Assembly: GCF_020329435.1 (NCBI RefSeq)
Contig: NZ_JAGKJK010000005.1
Coordinates: 405,501-469,500, forward strand
Length of the DNA stretch: 64,000 bases
Direction of reading: 5' to 3'
From: Bradyrhizobium hereditatis
GTDB lineage: Bacteria; Pseudomonadota; Alphaproteobacteria; Rhizobiales; Xanthobacteraceae
The notes under the pieces were generated by a model. The model made no database searches. It saw only the letters and a program-made list of their open reading frames with translations, and was not told the DNA's origin. Both the position numbers and the translations under genes were made by a program. This document shows, in pieces, positions 20,709 through 28,880 of this stretch (its first letter is position 1; each line of letters starts with the position of its first letter).

Positions 20709-21247
20709 GCCGCTTGCGCTCCTTTAAGAATAGTCCCCAACGCACTCCCGCCGGATGGCCGGAAATGCCGCCACGATCGCCCTCACAAACGGCCTACCGG
20801 AGGTACTTTGGAAGTCCACCTTCGAAAGTACCTGCAACAGTATTGCTACAGTACTCCTGGGCCCGATCGTTAGAACGCGTCGAAATCCAGCCTCTCAAAT
20901 CATAATTCTTGGGGTCTCGCAATGCAGTAGTAGGCGGCAAGCCATGCTTTAGCTGCTATTCGCCGGATGTCTGATTTTCCCGGCAAATCAGCAAAAACCC
21001 GCCGTTTTGCGAACCCGCGCCGCTTGACAGCCCGATTGCCGGATGTAGGCACAGTGGCGGCGCTCCCGGGCGAGCTGATTCGCGCCAGTCCGGACAAATC
21101 GCCGAGGGCGTGGATTGGCGCTCGGGCCGCCTTCAAGGCGCCGTCATTGCGTATCAGTCCGGACAAGACCCAGTTACAAATGTATGCTGCGGGCTTGGGC
21201 CGGAAACGTCACCGGCGCCGCCGGAATTCGCGAGAGGATGGACCCCG
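20709..21247. other. Intergenic region between divergent coxB and the IalB-like gene; several palindromes
   Basis: No gene is supported in these 539 bases. It contains inverted repeats that may be regulatory: AGGTACTTT at 20801-20809 with its complement at 20825-20833; TGATTT/AAATCA at 20972-20990; GCAAAA/TTTTGC at 20991-21010, directly abutting the previous one. CAGTCCGGACAA occurs twice (21086-21097 and 21155-21166). The coxB promoter must lie in the left half, but I cannot name a reliable -35/-10 pair. Confidence 0.5.
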
Positions 21248-21799
21248 ATGGGGCGTTCAAAACATCAGGCGGGATATCGCTTGGAACTTGCCCGCTGGCT
21301 CGGCGGCCTCTTCGCCGTGGCTTTCCTGTTCACGGCCTTCCTGCTCAGCCTGACCCAGGCGGCGAGCGCCCAAGGCGCGGTACGGTCGGTCCATGGCGAC
21401 TGGCAGATCCGCTGCGACACCCCGCCGGGCGCGCAGGGCGAGCAATGCGCCCTGATCCAGAGCGTGGTGGCCGAGGACCGTTCCAACGCCGGCCTTACCG
21501 TGATCGTGCTGAAGACCGCCGATCAGAAGAGCAAACTGATGCGGGTGGTCGCCCCGCTCGGCGTGCTCCTGCCCTCCGGCCTCGGGCTGAAGCTCGACAA
21601 TCAGGACGTGGGCCGCGCCGGCTTCGTCCGCTGCCTGCCCAATGGCTGCGTCGCCGAGGTGGTGATGGACGAAAAACTCTTGGGTCAGCTCCGGAGCGCC
21701 AAAACCGCGACCTTTATTATCTTTGAGACGCCCGAAGAGGGTATCGGCTTTCCGCTCAGCCTGAACGGGCTCGGCGAGGGGTATGACAAGCTGCCGTGA
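21248..21799 (+). CDS. Invasion-associated locus B (IalB) family protein
   Basis: A 183-residue exported protein with an N-terminal signal segment (GGLFAVAFLFTAFLLSLTQAA, ending near ASAQG at residue 42). The IalB domain follows, beginning VHGDWQIRCDTPPG and including RCLPNGCVAEV, whose cysteine pair probably forms a disulfide. IalB proteins are periplasmic or outer-membrane associated. The name comes from Bartonella, and the role in free-living relatives is unknown. The ATG at 21248 is chosen because the signal peptide follows it; the upstream extension to 21110 is unlike any family member. Confidence 0.82.
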   Translation: MGRSKHQAGYRLELARWLGGLFAVAFLFTAFLLSLTQAASAQGAVRSVHGDWQIRCDTPPGAQGEQCALIQSVVAEDRSNAGLTVIVLKTADQKSKLMRVVAPLGVLLPSGLGLKLDNQDVGRAGFVRCLPNGCVAEVVMDEKLLGQLRSAKTATFIIFETPEEGIGFPLSLNGLGEGYDKLP

Positions 21800-21816
21800 G
21801 CTAACTCCGGTTCATC

Positions 21817-22428
21817 TTAGCCCTTTGCGCTGGCGCCGGCGTAGTAATCGAACAACCGGCGCGCCTCGATGGAGAGCCAGTCCGCTTCGCCGGTGATATA
21901 GCCTTCGACTTGGCCCTGGAGACCCAGCAGGAAGGAGATCGGCATGCCGTAAAGCGCGAACGGCGTGTCGACAGCGTCGCTTGCGCCGGCACGCGCCACC
22001 AGTCCGCCCGGATCGAAGCCGATCGCGAGATGGCGCAGCTTCAGCTGCTTGACGAATGGCGCGACAACCGATCGATCGCGATCCGTCGCAATGGCGATCA
22101 CCGCGAGGTCGGCGCGCCGGTTTCCCGCGAGCTGATCCAATATAGGCAATTCGGTCCGGCAGGCCGGGCACCAGGTCGCCCAGAAATTGACGAGCACAAC
22201 CTTTCCACGGAACGAGGTGAGATCGAGTACGCCTCCGCCGAGGCGTGGGATTTGCGCCGGCGGGACCGGACGCGCGCCGCGAACCTCCGTGAACTGATGC
22301 CTGGCCGTTGCAAAAGGCGGTGGCCCGCCGGAGCCGGCGCATCCAGGCGATGGCATTGCAAGCGATGCGGCCGCGCCCGCTACTCCCGCAAAGAACATCC
22401 GACGGTTCGGGCTGCGATGCGACGTCAT
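21817..22428 (-). CDS. TlpA-like thioredoxin-fold protein, exported
   Basis: A 203-residue protein of the TlpA/ResA disulfide reductase group. The N-terminus has NRRMFFAGVAGAAAS, a Tat-like or Sec signal, followed by SPGC, a weak lipobox-like site. The thioredoxin domain contains VNFWATWCPAC with redox cysteines C87 and C90, and the cis-proline region TPFALYGMPISFLL. It probably reduces disulfides in periplasmic partners. It is last in the doxX-dsrE-tlpA set, 13 bases after the DsrE-like gene. The ATG at 22428 has GGAGC upstream. Confidence 0.85.
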   Translation of the reverse strand: MTSHRSPNRRMFFAGVAGAAASLAMPSPGCAGSGGPPPFATARHQFTEVRGARPVPPAQIPRLGGGVLDLTSFRGKVVLVNFWATWCPACRTELPILDQLAGNRRADLAVIAIATDRDRSVVAPFVKQLKLRHLAIGFDPGGLVARAGASDAVDTPFALYGMPISFLLGLQGQVEGYITGEADWLSIEARRLFDYYAGASAKG

Positions 22429-22441
22429 GTCGGTGCTCCGT

Positions 22442-22945
22442 TCAGGACCGGATGTAGGACCAGCCGGCTTCTTGCAGTTCGATGATGCGTCCGGGCCCGC
22501 TTGGCACGAGATCGACATTGTCGATCAGCGTGACCGGACGGCCCTCCTGGCGCTCCATGCCGAGCTTCGTTGCCTCGCACACCACGAAGCGGATGTTCGC
22601 ATTGACCGTCCTCAACAGGCGCAGCATGTCTTTCACCGGCGAGGTATCGGCGCGCAACATGTGCACGCCGGCGTTATAGGCGACGACCTCGATGGTGAAT
22701 GCTTCATTCCGTTCCTGGTAGTATTTCGGAAGGTTGAGCGAGGTCGAGATCAGCGCCCGCATCGTGGTGGGATCGTCGGTGTTGATCGGCAGCACCAGCC
22801 GATGCATCGGTGGCGAAGCGGGCTTCGCCACCGGTTTCGAGACCGCGGAGCCCGGATCGGTCAGCATCAGGGTCACGACCAACGGCACGATGAAGGTCAG
22901 CGCCAGCCCGACCCAATTGGCTAATTGACGGAACGACAGGCGCAT
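22442..22945 (-). CDS. DsrE-like protein with N-terminal membrane anchor
   Basis: A 167-residue protein. Residues 10-32 form a membrane segment (WVGLALTFIVPLVVTLML), and the rest resembles the DsrE/DsrF-like fold: MHRLVLPINTDDPTTM, then the segment FTIEVVAYNAGVHMLRAD and a cysteine in RFVVCEATKL. DsrE-type domains often handle sulfane sulfur or bind nucleotides. The ATG at 22945 is chosen for its AAAGG ribosome site seven bases upstream; a TTG five codons earlier is possible. It lies between doxX and the tlpA-like gene. Confidence 0.78.
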   Translation of the reverse strand: MRLSFRQLANWVGLALTFIVPLVVTLMLTDPGSAVSKPVAKPASPPMHRLVLPINTDDPTTMRALISTSLNLPKYYQERNEAFTIEVVAYNAGVHMLRADTSPVKDMLRLLRTVNANIRFVVCEATKLGMERQEGRPVTLIDNVDLVPSGPGRIIELQEAGWSYIRS

Positions 22946-22956
22946 CGCCGTGCCTT

Positions 22957-23349
22957 TCAAAAGGACTTGGCGAGCGAGGCGATCGCCTCACGCTCGGAAT
23001 AGGCAACGAGCGCGTTCAACATCAGCAGAACAATTGCCGGCACCGGTGATCCGCCGATGACGAACAGGTGAGTGATCACGGCGCCGATCATCACACAAAT
23101 CAGCAGCAGCGCGCCGAACCCAGCCTTTCGTGGCAGCAGGAGCAGAATTGCCCCGATTATCTCGAGGCTACCAGTCAAATAGCGAAACCATTGTCCGAGC
23201 CCGATGTGATGGAACTCGTCCACCATCATCGGCACGCCATAGAGCTTTGCGCCGCCGGCCCCGAGAAAGGCGAACGCCAGCAATCCTCTGACAATCCAAA
23301 CGCCAAGATAGGTCCAACGGCGTCCGGCAGGCGCAGCAGCATCCGACAT
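22957..23349 (-). CDS. DoxX family membrane protein
   Basis: A 130-residue protein with four membrane helices (about residues 15-37, 50-70, 75-97, 102-118) and the DoxX signature GGAKLYGVPMMVDEF after helix 1. DoxX proteins are membrane partners in sulfur or quinone redox systems. In mycobacteria one links thiol redox enzymes in a membrane complex. That precedent suits its place as first gene of a DoxX/DsrE/TlpA operon, but the link here is inferred. The ATG at 23349 is preceded by GGGAG. Confidence 0.85.
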   Translation of the reverse strand: MSDAAAPAGRRWTYLGVWIVRGLLAFAFLGAGGAKLYGVPMMVDEFHHIGLGQWFRYLTGSLEIIGAILLLLPRKAGFGALLLICVMIGAVITHLFVIGGSPVPAIVLLMLNALVAYSEREAIASLAKSF

Positions 23350-23423
23350 TGAGAACTCCCGAAGATCGAGGAACGGCCCCCAGCCGCAAAAGCGCCCAAG
23401 GCTTTCAAAACCAAAATTCGGAA

Positions 23424-23469
23424 CTAAGATGAAATTGACAAGTAGGATGATTTTTCTGGTGTAGTATGA
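23424..23469. promoter_or_regulatory. Three imperfect direct repeats upstream of HxlR gene
   Basis: CTAAGATGA (23424-23432), GTAGGATGA (23442-23450) and GTAGTATGA (23461-23469) are spaced 18 and 19 bases apart. The last one covers the HxlR start codon. The region separates the HxlR gene from the divergent doxX operon, so these may be binding sites, but the match is short and could be chance. Confidence 0.3.
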
Positions 23470-23882
23470 AAAAGCAGACTAATGGGCCCGCGCCGTCCGA
23501 ATGCACCGCTGCGCCGCAGCTTCAGCGCGCTCTTCGTGTACTCTCCGGCAAGTGGAAGGGCGAAATCCTCTGGCAGTTGGTTGGTGGCAAGCGACGGTTC
23601 GGTGAATTGCGGCGCGCCATTCCCGATGTGACGCAGCACATGCTGACGACCCAGCTGCGGGATCTCGAAAACGAAGGCCTGGTAAAGCGCACCGTATTTC
23701 CCGAAGTGCCGCCCCGCGTCGAATACGAGATGACGCCCGCGGCGAGGGACCTGAAGCCCGTGTTCGACGAGCTGTCCCGTTGGGCCAACGCGCATGGCAG
23801 GCGAGGACCCGATCCGGATGTTGCGGATGCCGAGGGTCGAGGCACCAGTTCAGCCGATCACCCGCCGCGCCCGGCGCGATGA
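23466..23882 (+). CDS. HxlR family winged-helix regulator
   Basis: A 138-residue regulator with the compact HxlR winged helix (residues 16-105): LSGKWKGEILWQLVGGKRRFGELRRAIPDV then the recognition segment TQHMLTTQLRDLENEGLVKR. A single N-terminal cysteine, C13, sits where redox-sensing HxlR proteins such as YodB and HypR have their reactive cysteine. Divergent placement from doxX-dsrE-tlpA suggests it controls that operon, perhaps in response to electrophiles or oxidants. The C-terminal tail is disordered (RRGPDPDVADAEGRG). Confidence 0.88.
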   Translation: MKKQTNGPAPSECTAAPQLQRALRVLSGKWKGEILWQLVGGKRRFGELRRAIPDVTQHMLTTQLRDLENEGLVKRTVFPEVPPRVEYEMTPAARDLKPVFDELSRWANAHGRRGPDPDVADAEGRGTSSADHPPRPAR

Positions 23883-23965
23883 CTGAGTGGTGGGAGCACT
23901 AGTTTCAGGAAAGATCGGCGCTCGGCGTGAACGGCTCACCGAATGAAGGCTGCCGTGCGAGCCAG

Positions 23966-24466
23966 CTACTCAAACAACAGCCCCATCAGAATCAGGTTTT
24001 CGTAGCCGTCATCGACCAGAATCCGGTTGCGCTGCAGCCCTTCGATTATAAAGCCGTATTTCTTGTAGAGCTCGATCGCGACCGTATTGTTCTCCCGAAC
24101 CGTAAGTTCGACCCGGCGCAGCCCAAAGTCCCGCGCAGCGTCAAGCGCCTGCCGGATCAAACGTCCACCAATCCCGTGCCGCCGGAATTCCGGTAGAAGT
24201 GCAATACCGAGAACGCCGACATGGGCATATATCGGCCTTGGGTTGGGTAAGACATCGCACCAGCCAATGACCTCGCCGGACGAAACCGCTACCAGTTGCG
24301 GATAACCATGTTTGATATTGTCGAGAACAAAGGCCTGCGTCGATTCGAACGGTGGGGCTTCCAGAAACGCGAGATAGCGCCGCTCCCGCGCGACGAAGTC
24401 GAGGGATCGATGAAAGCTTTCAATATGCTCCTGCGCTATCGGAACAATTTCGACTGAAGGTAACAT
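23966..24466 (-). CDS. GNAT family N-acetyltransferase
   Basis: A 166-residue acetyltransferase with complete GNAT motif A: HVGVLGIALLPEFRRHGIGGRLI, where RRHGIGGRL binds the acetyl-CoA pyrophosphate. A RimI/PhnO-like C-terminus follows (ELTVRENNTVAIELYKKYGF). The substrate is unknown. The ATG at 24466 gives a normal family start; the frame extends upstream to 24700, but there it reads against the tldD gene and has no conservation. It is divergent from tldD by 85 bases. Confidence 0.88.
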   Translation of the reverse strand: MLPSVEIVPIAQEHIESFHRSLDFVARERRYLAFLEAPPFESTQAFVLDNIKHGYPQLVAVSSGEVIGWCDVLPNPRPIYAHVGVLGIALLPEFRRHGIGGRLIRQALDAARDFGLRRVELTVRENNTVAIELYKKYGFIIEGLQRNRILVDDGYENLILMGLLFE

Positions 24467-24551
24467 CTTGGCAACGTGTTGGAGCAACCCCTCGCGGAAT
24501 GGCCGGGAAACAACTATCTTGCAAGAACCTCTCCGACAACGGACTGATTTG

Positions 24552-25976
24552 ATGACCAATCCCGCCACAACCTCCCTGCTCGACCGCGCTAATCTTGACC
24601 GTGATGCCGTCAGACGCGAGATCGCGCGCGGACTTGCGGGCGCCGACGATGGCGAGCTATTTCTGGAATATGGCCAGACCGAAGCCCTCGGGTTCGACAA
24701 TGGTCGGCTGAAGCAGGCGACCTATGACACCTCGCAAGGTTTCGGCCTGCGCGCCGTGAAGGACGACGCGGTCGGTTACGCGCATTCCTCCGACGTCTCG
24801 CTGCCGGCGTTGATCCGTGCGGCGGATGCGGTGGCGGCCGTGCGCGGTGGGTACAGCGGCAATTTCGCCGCCGCGCCCGCACACACCAATGTGCGGCTCT
24901 ACGGCGATGAGAACCCGCTGGATGCGCCGGGCTTCGAGGCCAAGGTGAAGCTGCTGGCTGAGATCGACGCATACGTCCGGGACAAGGATCCGCGGGTGCG
25001 GCAAGCCTCCATCAGCCTGGGCGCCACTTGGCAGGTGGTCGAAATCCTCCGCCCCGACGGCGAGAGCTATCGCGATATTCGCCCGCTGGTGCGCGTCAAT
25101 ATTTCCGTCGTCGCGGGCCAGGGCGACCGGCAGGAAAGCGGCAGCAAGGGCTATGGCGGCCGCGAAGGTTATGCGCGCTTCATCGAGACCAAGGCGTGGC
25201 GCGAGGCCGCCGATGGCGCGATCCGCGAGGCGCTGGTCAATCTGGAATCGGTCCCCGCCCCCGCCGGCGAGATGGACGTGGTACTAGGCGCCGGCTGGCC
25301 CGGCGTGATGCTGCATGAGGCGGTCGGCCACGGCCTCGAAGGCGACTTCAACCGCAAGCAGACCTCCGCTTTTGCCGGGCTGATGGGCAAGCAGGTCGCC
25401 GCCAAGGGCGTTACCGTCGTTGACGACGGCACGCTCGCCTCGCGGCGCGGCTCGCTTTCGATTGACGATGAAGGCACGCCAACCAACCGCACCGTGCTCA
25501 TCGAGGACGGCATTCTCGTCGGCTACATGCAGGACCGGCAGAACGCGCGGCTGATGAACATGAAGCCGACCGGCAACGGACGCCGCCAGAGCTATGCCCA
25601 TGTGCCGATGCCGCGCATGACCAATACCTACATGCTCGCGGGCGACCGTGACCCCGCCGAGATCATCGCCTCGGTGAAGAACGGCGTCTATGCCGCAAAT
25701 TTCGGCGGCGGCCAGGTCGACATCACCTCCGGCAAATATGTTTTCCAGTGCACCGAGGCCTATCGCATCGAGAACGGCAAGCTCGGCGCCCCCCTGAAGG
25801 GCGCCATGCTGATCGGCAACGGGCCGACCGACCTGCATCGCATCACCATGGTGGGCAACGATCTGGCGCTCGATACCGGCATCGGCACCTGCGGCAAGAA
25901 CGGCCAGGGCGTGCCTGTCGGCGTCGGCCAGCCGACGCTGCGGATGGAGCGGATCACGGTCGGAGGAACGGGCTAG
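24552..25976 (+). CDS. tldD: Metalloprotease TldD
   Basis: A 474-residue member of the TldD/PmbA (U62) family. The zinc motif HExxxH is present as HEAVGHGLEGD (H255, E256, H260). A later region, ITSGKYVFQCTEAY, carries the cysteine typical of TldD. With TldE/PmbA it forms a heterodimer that degrades unfolded peptides and matures some modified peptides. No tldE is next to it. The ATG at 24552 is chosen; the 28 upstream codons in frame overlap the promoter region. Its stop overlaps the start of signal peptidase I. Confidence 0.95.
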   Translation: MTNPATTSLLDRANLDRDAVRREIARGLAGADDGELFLEYGQTEALGFDNGRLKQATYDTSQGFGLRAVKDDAVGYAHSSDVSLPALIRAADAVAAVRGGYSGNFAAAPAHTNVRLYGDENPLDAPGFEAKVKLLAEIDAYVRDKDPRVRQASISLGATWQVVEILRPDGESYRDIRPLVRVNISVVAGQGDRQESGSKGYGGREGYARFIETKAWREAADGAIREALVNLESVPAPAGEMDVVLGAGWPGVMLHEAVGHGLEGDFNRKQTSAFAGLMGKQVAAKGVTVVDDGTLASRRGSLSIDDEGTPTNRTVLIEDGILVGYMQDRQNARLMNMKPTGNGRRQSYAHVPMPRMTNTYMLAGDRDPAEIIASVKNGVYAANFGGGQVDITSGKYVFQCTEAYRIENGKLGAPLKGAMLIGNGPTDLHRITMVGNDLALDTGIGTCGKNGQGVPVGVGQPTLRMERITVGGTG

Positions 25977-26758
25977 TGAGCGACGAGAAGGCAGTCAGCG
26001 ACAAGGAAATCTCTCCCGGCAAGATGAACTGGCGCGGCCAGGCCGCACAACTCGCCGCCATCGTGGCCGTCGTGTTCATCGCCAAGGGCGCGATCGCCGA
26101 GCCGTTCTATGTGCCATCGGGCTCGATGGAGCCGACGCTGCTGATCGGTGACGCGCTGGTCGCGTCGAAATTTCCGTATGGTTATGGCGCGGCGTCGCTG
26201 CCGATCCAGATCACGCTGCCCGAGACTGGCCGCCTGTTCGGCGATACGCCCAAGCGCGGCGACGTCGTCGTATTCCGCTGGCCGGGCGACCGCTCGCAGG
26301 CCTGGGTCAAGCGCGTGGTGGGATTGCCGGGCGACCGCATCCAGCTGCGGCAGGGCCAACTCTTCATCAACGACCATGCCGCGACGCTGAGGCCAGACGG
26401 GGTGGGTGAAGCCGAAGATGACCACGGCAACACCGAGCGGGCCTACCGCTTCATCGAGACGCTGCCGAACGGCGTCAGCCATGCGATCTTCAAGATGCGC
26501 GACAATGGCCGGCTCGACAACACACCTGAAGTGACGGTGCCAGCGGGCATGCTGTTCGTGCTTGGCGACAACAGGGACAATTCCGCCGACAGCCGCGTCG
26601 CGGTGCGCGACGGCGGCGTGGGACTGCTGCCGATCGACAATCTGATCGGCCGCGCCGATGCCGTGGTCGGCTCCTGGGATCTCGGCATGCGCAGCCAGCC
26701 GGTGTGGACCTGGCCGTCGGGCTTTCGGCTGGCACGGTTTTTCACTTCCGTGCATTGA
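25976..26758 (+). CDS. lepB: Signal peptidase I
   Basis: A 260-residue membrane serine protease (S26) that removes Sec/Tat signal peptides. The single visible helix is at about residues 23-41. Catalytic S50 lies in PSGSMEPTLLIGD and the general-base K112 in WVKRVVGLPGD; box E reads GDNRDNSADSR. It starts at GTG 25976, whose first base is the last base of the tldD TAG, with GGAGG nine bases upstream, so the two genes are coupled. The ATG at 26024 would also keep the helix. It may be an additional lepB beside a housekeeping copy. Confidence 0.93.
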   Translation: MSDEKAVSDKEISPGKMNWRGQAAQLAAIVAVVFIAKGAIAEPFYVPSGSMEPTLLIGDALVASKFPYGYGAASLPIQITLPETGRLFGDTPKRGDVVVFRWPGDRSQAWVKRVVGLPGDRIQLRQGQLFINDHAATLRPDGVGEAEDDHGNTERAYRFIETLPNGVSHAIFKMRDNGRLDNTPEVTVPAGMLFVLGDNRDNSADSRVAVRDGGVGLLPIDNLIGRADAVVGSWDLGMRSQPVWTWPSGFRLARFFTSVH

Positions 26759-26761
26759 GGG

Positions 26762-26838
26762 CGTAGCCCGGATGAGCGAAGCGACATCCGAGACAGTGTC
26801 GAGGCTAGCCCCGGATATCGCTTCGCTCATCCGGCTAC
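26762..26838. repeat. Dispersed palindromic repeat, GTAGCCCGGATGAGCG type (copy 1)
   Basis: The left arm GTAGCCCGGATGAGCGAAGC and the right arm, ending GCTCATCCGGCTAC, are inverted copies joined by a short centre. It begins four bases after the lepB stop. A second copy, with the same arms, is at 60854-60930. Confidence 0.85.
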
Positions 26839-26853
26839 ATTCGTTTCCAGCCC

Positions 26854-27192
26854 ATGACCTTCGACGACGTCAGAAAGTTCGCGCTCGCCTGGCCTGAGGT
26901 CGAAGACGGCACCTCCTACGGCACGCCGGCCTTGAAGGTGCGCAAGAAGATGCTCGTGCGGCTCAAGCAAGACGGCGACAGCCTGGTGATGCCGGGCGTA
27001 CCACAGGACGAGCGCGAGATGCTGGTGGAAAGCCAGCCCAAGGTGTTTTACTTCACCGATCACTACCGCGATTATCCGATGGTGCTGATCCGCCTGTCGA
27101 AGGCCAGCCGCGCCACCGTCGAGCCGCTCCTCCGGCGACACTGGCGCACGCTGGCGTCGAAGAAGGCGGTGAAGGAATTCGACGAGCGTTAA
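26854..27192 (+). CDS. MmcQ/YjbR family DNA-binding-like protein
   Basis: A 112-residue protein of the YjbR/MmcQ group, a small CyaY-like fold. It begins MTFDDVRKFALAWPEVEDG and has the hallmark YGTPALKVRKKMLVRL, then VFYFTDHYRDYPMVLIRL. Members are thought to bind DNA or act in double-wing fashion, with no firm biochemical role. The reading frame is complete and the length normal. It lies just after the palindromic repeat that follows lepB. Confidence 0.88.
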   Translation: MTFDDVRKFALAWPEVEDGTSYGTPALKVRKKMLVRLKQDGDSLVMPGVPQDEREMLVESQPKVFYFTDHYRDYPMVLIRLSKASRATVEPLLRRHWRTLASKKAVKEFDER

Positions 27193-27258
27193 GGGCGGAA
27201 CTAGTGGGGTGGGCAAAGGCGCGTTTGCGCCTTGCCCCAGCAGGGAAATCTGTCAGGT

Positions 27259-27381
27259 CTCATCCTGAGGAGCACGCGTCAGCGTGCGTCTCGAAGGATG
27301 GCACCAGCGGGGCCACATGGTTCTCCCGGCGATGCGAAGCATCGTCCGGAGCGGCGCTTTCGCGCCTCCTCACCATGAGGG
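27259..27381. repeat. Dispersed palindromic repeat, CTCATCCTGAGGAG type
   Basis: It starts with CTCATCCTGAGGAGC and ends with CTCCTCACCATGAGG, imperfect inverted ends. Internal palindromes include ACGCGTCAGCGTGCGT and GATGCGAAGCATC. It fills most of the gap between the YjbR gene and the nucleotidyltransferase gene, and spurious frames read through it. Confidence 0.75.
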
Positions 27382-27406
27382 TTTAGAAAGTTACTGCGGC
27401 GCGCGC

Positions 27407-27976
27407 ATGAACAAAGACCAATTCCTCACCGCCGCCTTGCGTAACCCGACCAACGAAATCATTACCGAAGAGCTGCATCGGCTGGCGCTTCCCGACGCGT
27501 GGCTGGTCTCGGGATGCCTGGTGCAGACGGTGTGGAACGTGCTGACCAGCCGCGCCGTCGATTACGGCATTAACGACTACGACGTATTCTATTTCGATCT
27601 CGATACGTCGTGGGAAGCGGAAGACAAGGTTATCCGCCAATTGACCGATCGCCTTGCGCCGCGCGGCATCGCGGTCGAGGCGCGCAACCAGGCGCGCGTT
27701 CATCTCTGGTATCCGGAGAAACATGGCCTGCCCTATCCGGAGCTGCACTGTTCGACGCAAGGCATTGACCGGTTTCTGACCAGGAATACGCAAATCGGAA
27801 TCCGCCGCGTGCGCGATGCTTACGAGGTGTATGCTCCGAACGGCTATGACGATGTCGCGGCGCTGATCGTACGGCCGAACCCGGGACCGAATTTCTCGGC
27901 GGCGAATTATGAGGCGAAGGCGCGGCGGTGGAAGGCGCTGTGGCCGGAAATCACGGTGCTGCCGGCGGATGCATAA
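27407..27976 (+). CDS. Nucleotidyltransferase family protein (COG3575-like)
   Basis: A 189-residue protein of the uncharacterised nucleotidyltransferase-like family whose members begin with a helical segment and WLVSGCLVQTVWN. The conserved acidic motif INDYDVFYFD (about residues 57-66) corresponds to the metal-binding DxD of the fold, and ARVHLWYPEKHG follows. The substrate is unknown. The ATG at 27407 is chosen; the in-frame extension to 27284 runs through a dispersed repeat and cannot be native N-terminus. Confidence 0.85.
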   Translation: MNKDQFLTAALRNPTNEIITEELHRLALPDAWLVSGCLVQTVWNVLTSRAVDYGINDYDVFYFDLDTSWEAEDKVIRQLTDRLAPRGIAVEARNQARVHLWYPEKHGLPYPELHCSTQGIDRFLTRNTQIGIRRVRDAYEVYAPNGYDDVAALIVRPNPGPNFSAANYEAKARRWKALWPEITVLPADA

Positions 27977-27984
27977 TTCCCGAC

Positions 27985-28106
27985 GTCGTCCCTGCGAAAG
28001 CAGGGACCCATAGCCACTGATGCCCATTGTTGCAGAACACAGCGGGCCTAGCTCTGCACATCACTAAGCACTAGTGGTTATGGGTCCCCGCGTGCGCGGG
28101 GACGAC
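27985..28106. repeat. Dispersed palindromic repeat, GTCGTCCCTGCG type (copy 1)
   Basis: The left edge GTCGTCCCTGCGAAAGCAGG and the right edge TCCCCGCGTGCGCGGGGACG are related inverted ends, each with its own small hairpin. Other copies lie at 31656-31775 and, shortened, at 63855-63886. Confidence 0.8.
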
Positions 28107-28123
28107 AGCAGTGTATGCCGCAA

Positions 28124-28678
28124 CTAGCGCACCACGCCCGAGGTAAACCCCGCCTTTCTTCGCGGCGGCTTGATCTCTTTCTTAAGGAAGCAATGCGCCT
28201 CCTTGCCGGCATAGCCGGGCCGAGCGTAGGTCCAGGCGCGGCATTTGTTGTCAGCGGCGCAGGCGGCCTTGCAGGCGTCCTCGCCGTCGCTGCGTTTGAG
28301 ATCAAAGCTCTTGTAGTCGCCGCCGAAGCGGTCGATCGAGGTTTCGCTGGCCGCGTTGCGCCGCTCGACCACGCCGGCGCCGCGTATGCCGGAGACGCAG
28401 CAATCGCTCTCCACGCGCGCCGGCACGTTGCTCTTGAGCCAGCACACCGCGCCATTGGCGAGGTCGGTCGGATAGTTGAAGCTCCAGGCGCGGCAGCGCC
28501 GGTCGCGCTCGCATACCAGCGCGCATTCCGCGGGATCGCCCGAGATCACGGGCGCGCTGTGATAATCGCCGCCGGGACGGTCGAAATTGGCCTGCGCCAG
28601 CGCCGGGGACGCGCAAAGGGTGGCCGCCAAAAAGGCGAGCGTCACCACACACGCCCTGAGCTGGCGAATAGTCCCCAT
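28124..28678 (-). CDS. Secreted protein with two PAN/Apple domains
   Basis: A 184-residue exported protein: signal peptide at residues 1-28 (LAFLAATLCASPALAQA), then two Apple-like repeats. Each opens with a FDRPGGDYHS- or IDRFGGDYKS-type strand and has the paired cysteines ECALVCERDRRCRAWSF and ACKAACAADNKCRAWTY. PAN domains bind carbohydrate or protein. Here the two copies probably make a periplasmic or surface binding module; the ligand is unknown. The ATG at 28678 is chosen since the signal peptide starts there, although the frame continues upstream to 28786. Confidence 0.85.
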   Translation of the reverse strand: MGTIRQLRACVVTLAFLAATLCASPALAQANFDRPGGDYHSAPVISGDPAECALVCERDRRCRAWSFNYPTDLANGAVCWLKSNVPARVESDCCVSGIRGAGVVERRNAASETSIDRFGGDYKSFDLKRSDGEDACKAACAADNKCRAWTYARPGYAGKEAHCFLKKEIKPPRRKAGFTSGVVR

Positions 28679-28880
28679 TTTCGGTTGCTTTCGAATACGC
28701 GTTTCAGGCGCGGGAAGACTCTTCTTCGAAGCGCCGTCCCGCCCCAGCCCCTTCGATATAAGCATGCACGTTTCGGAAAGCCGCACCCGGCTTTCCGGCT
28801 CATGCTCCAGCCGGTCGTCATTTGAGCGTCATCAACCTGTACGGCGCATGAACGGCGAATAGGCGAGGCAACCCGTTCAA

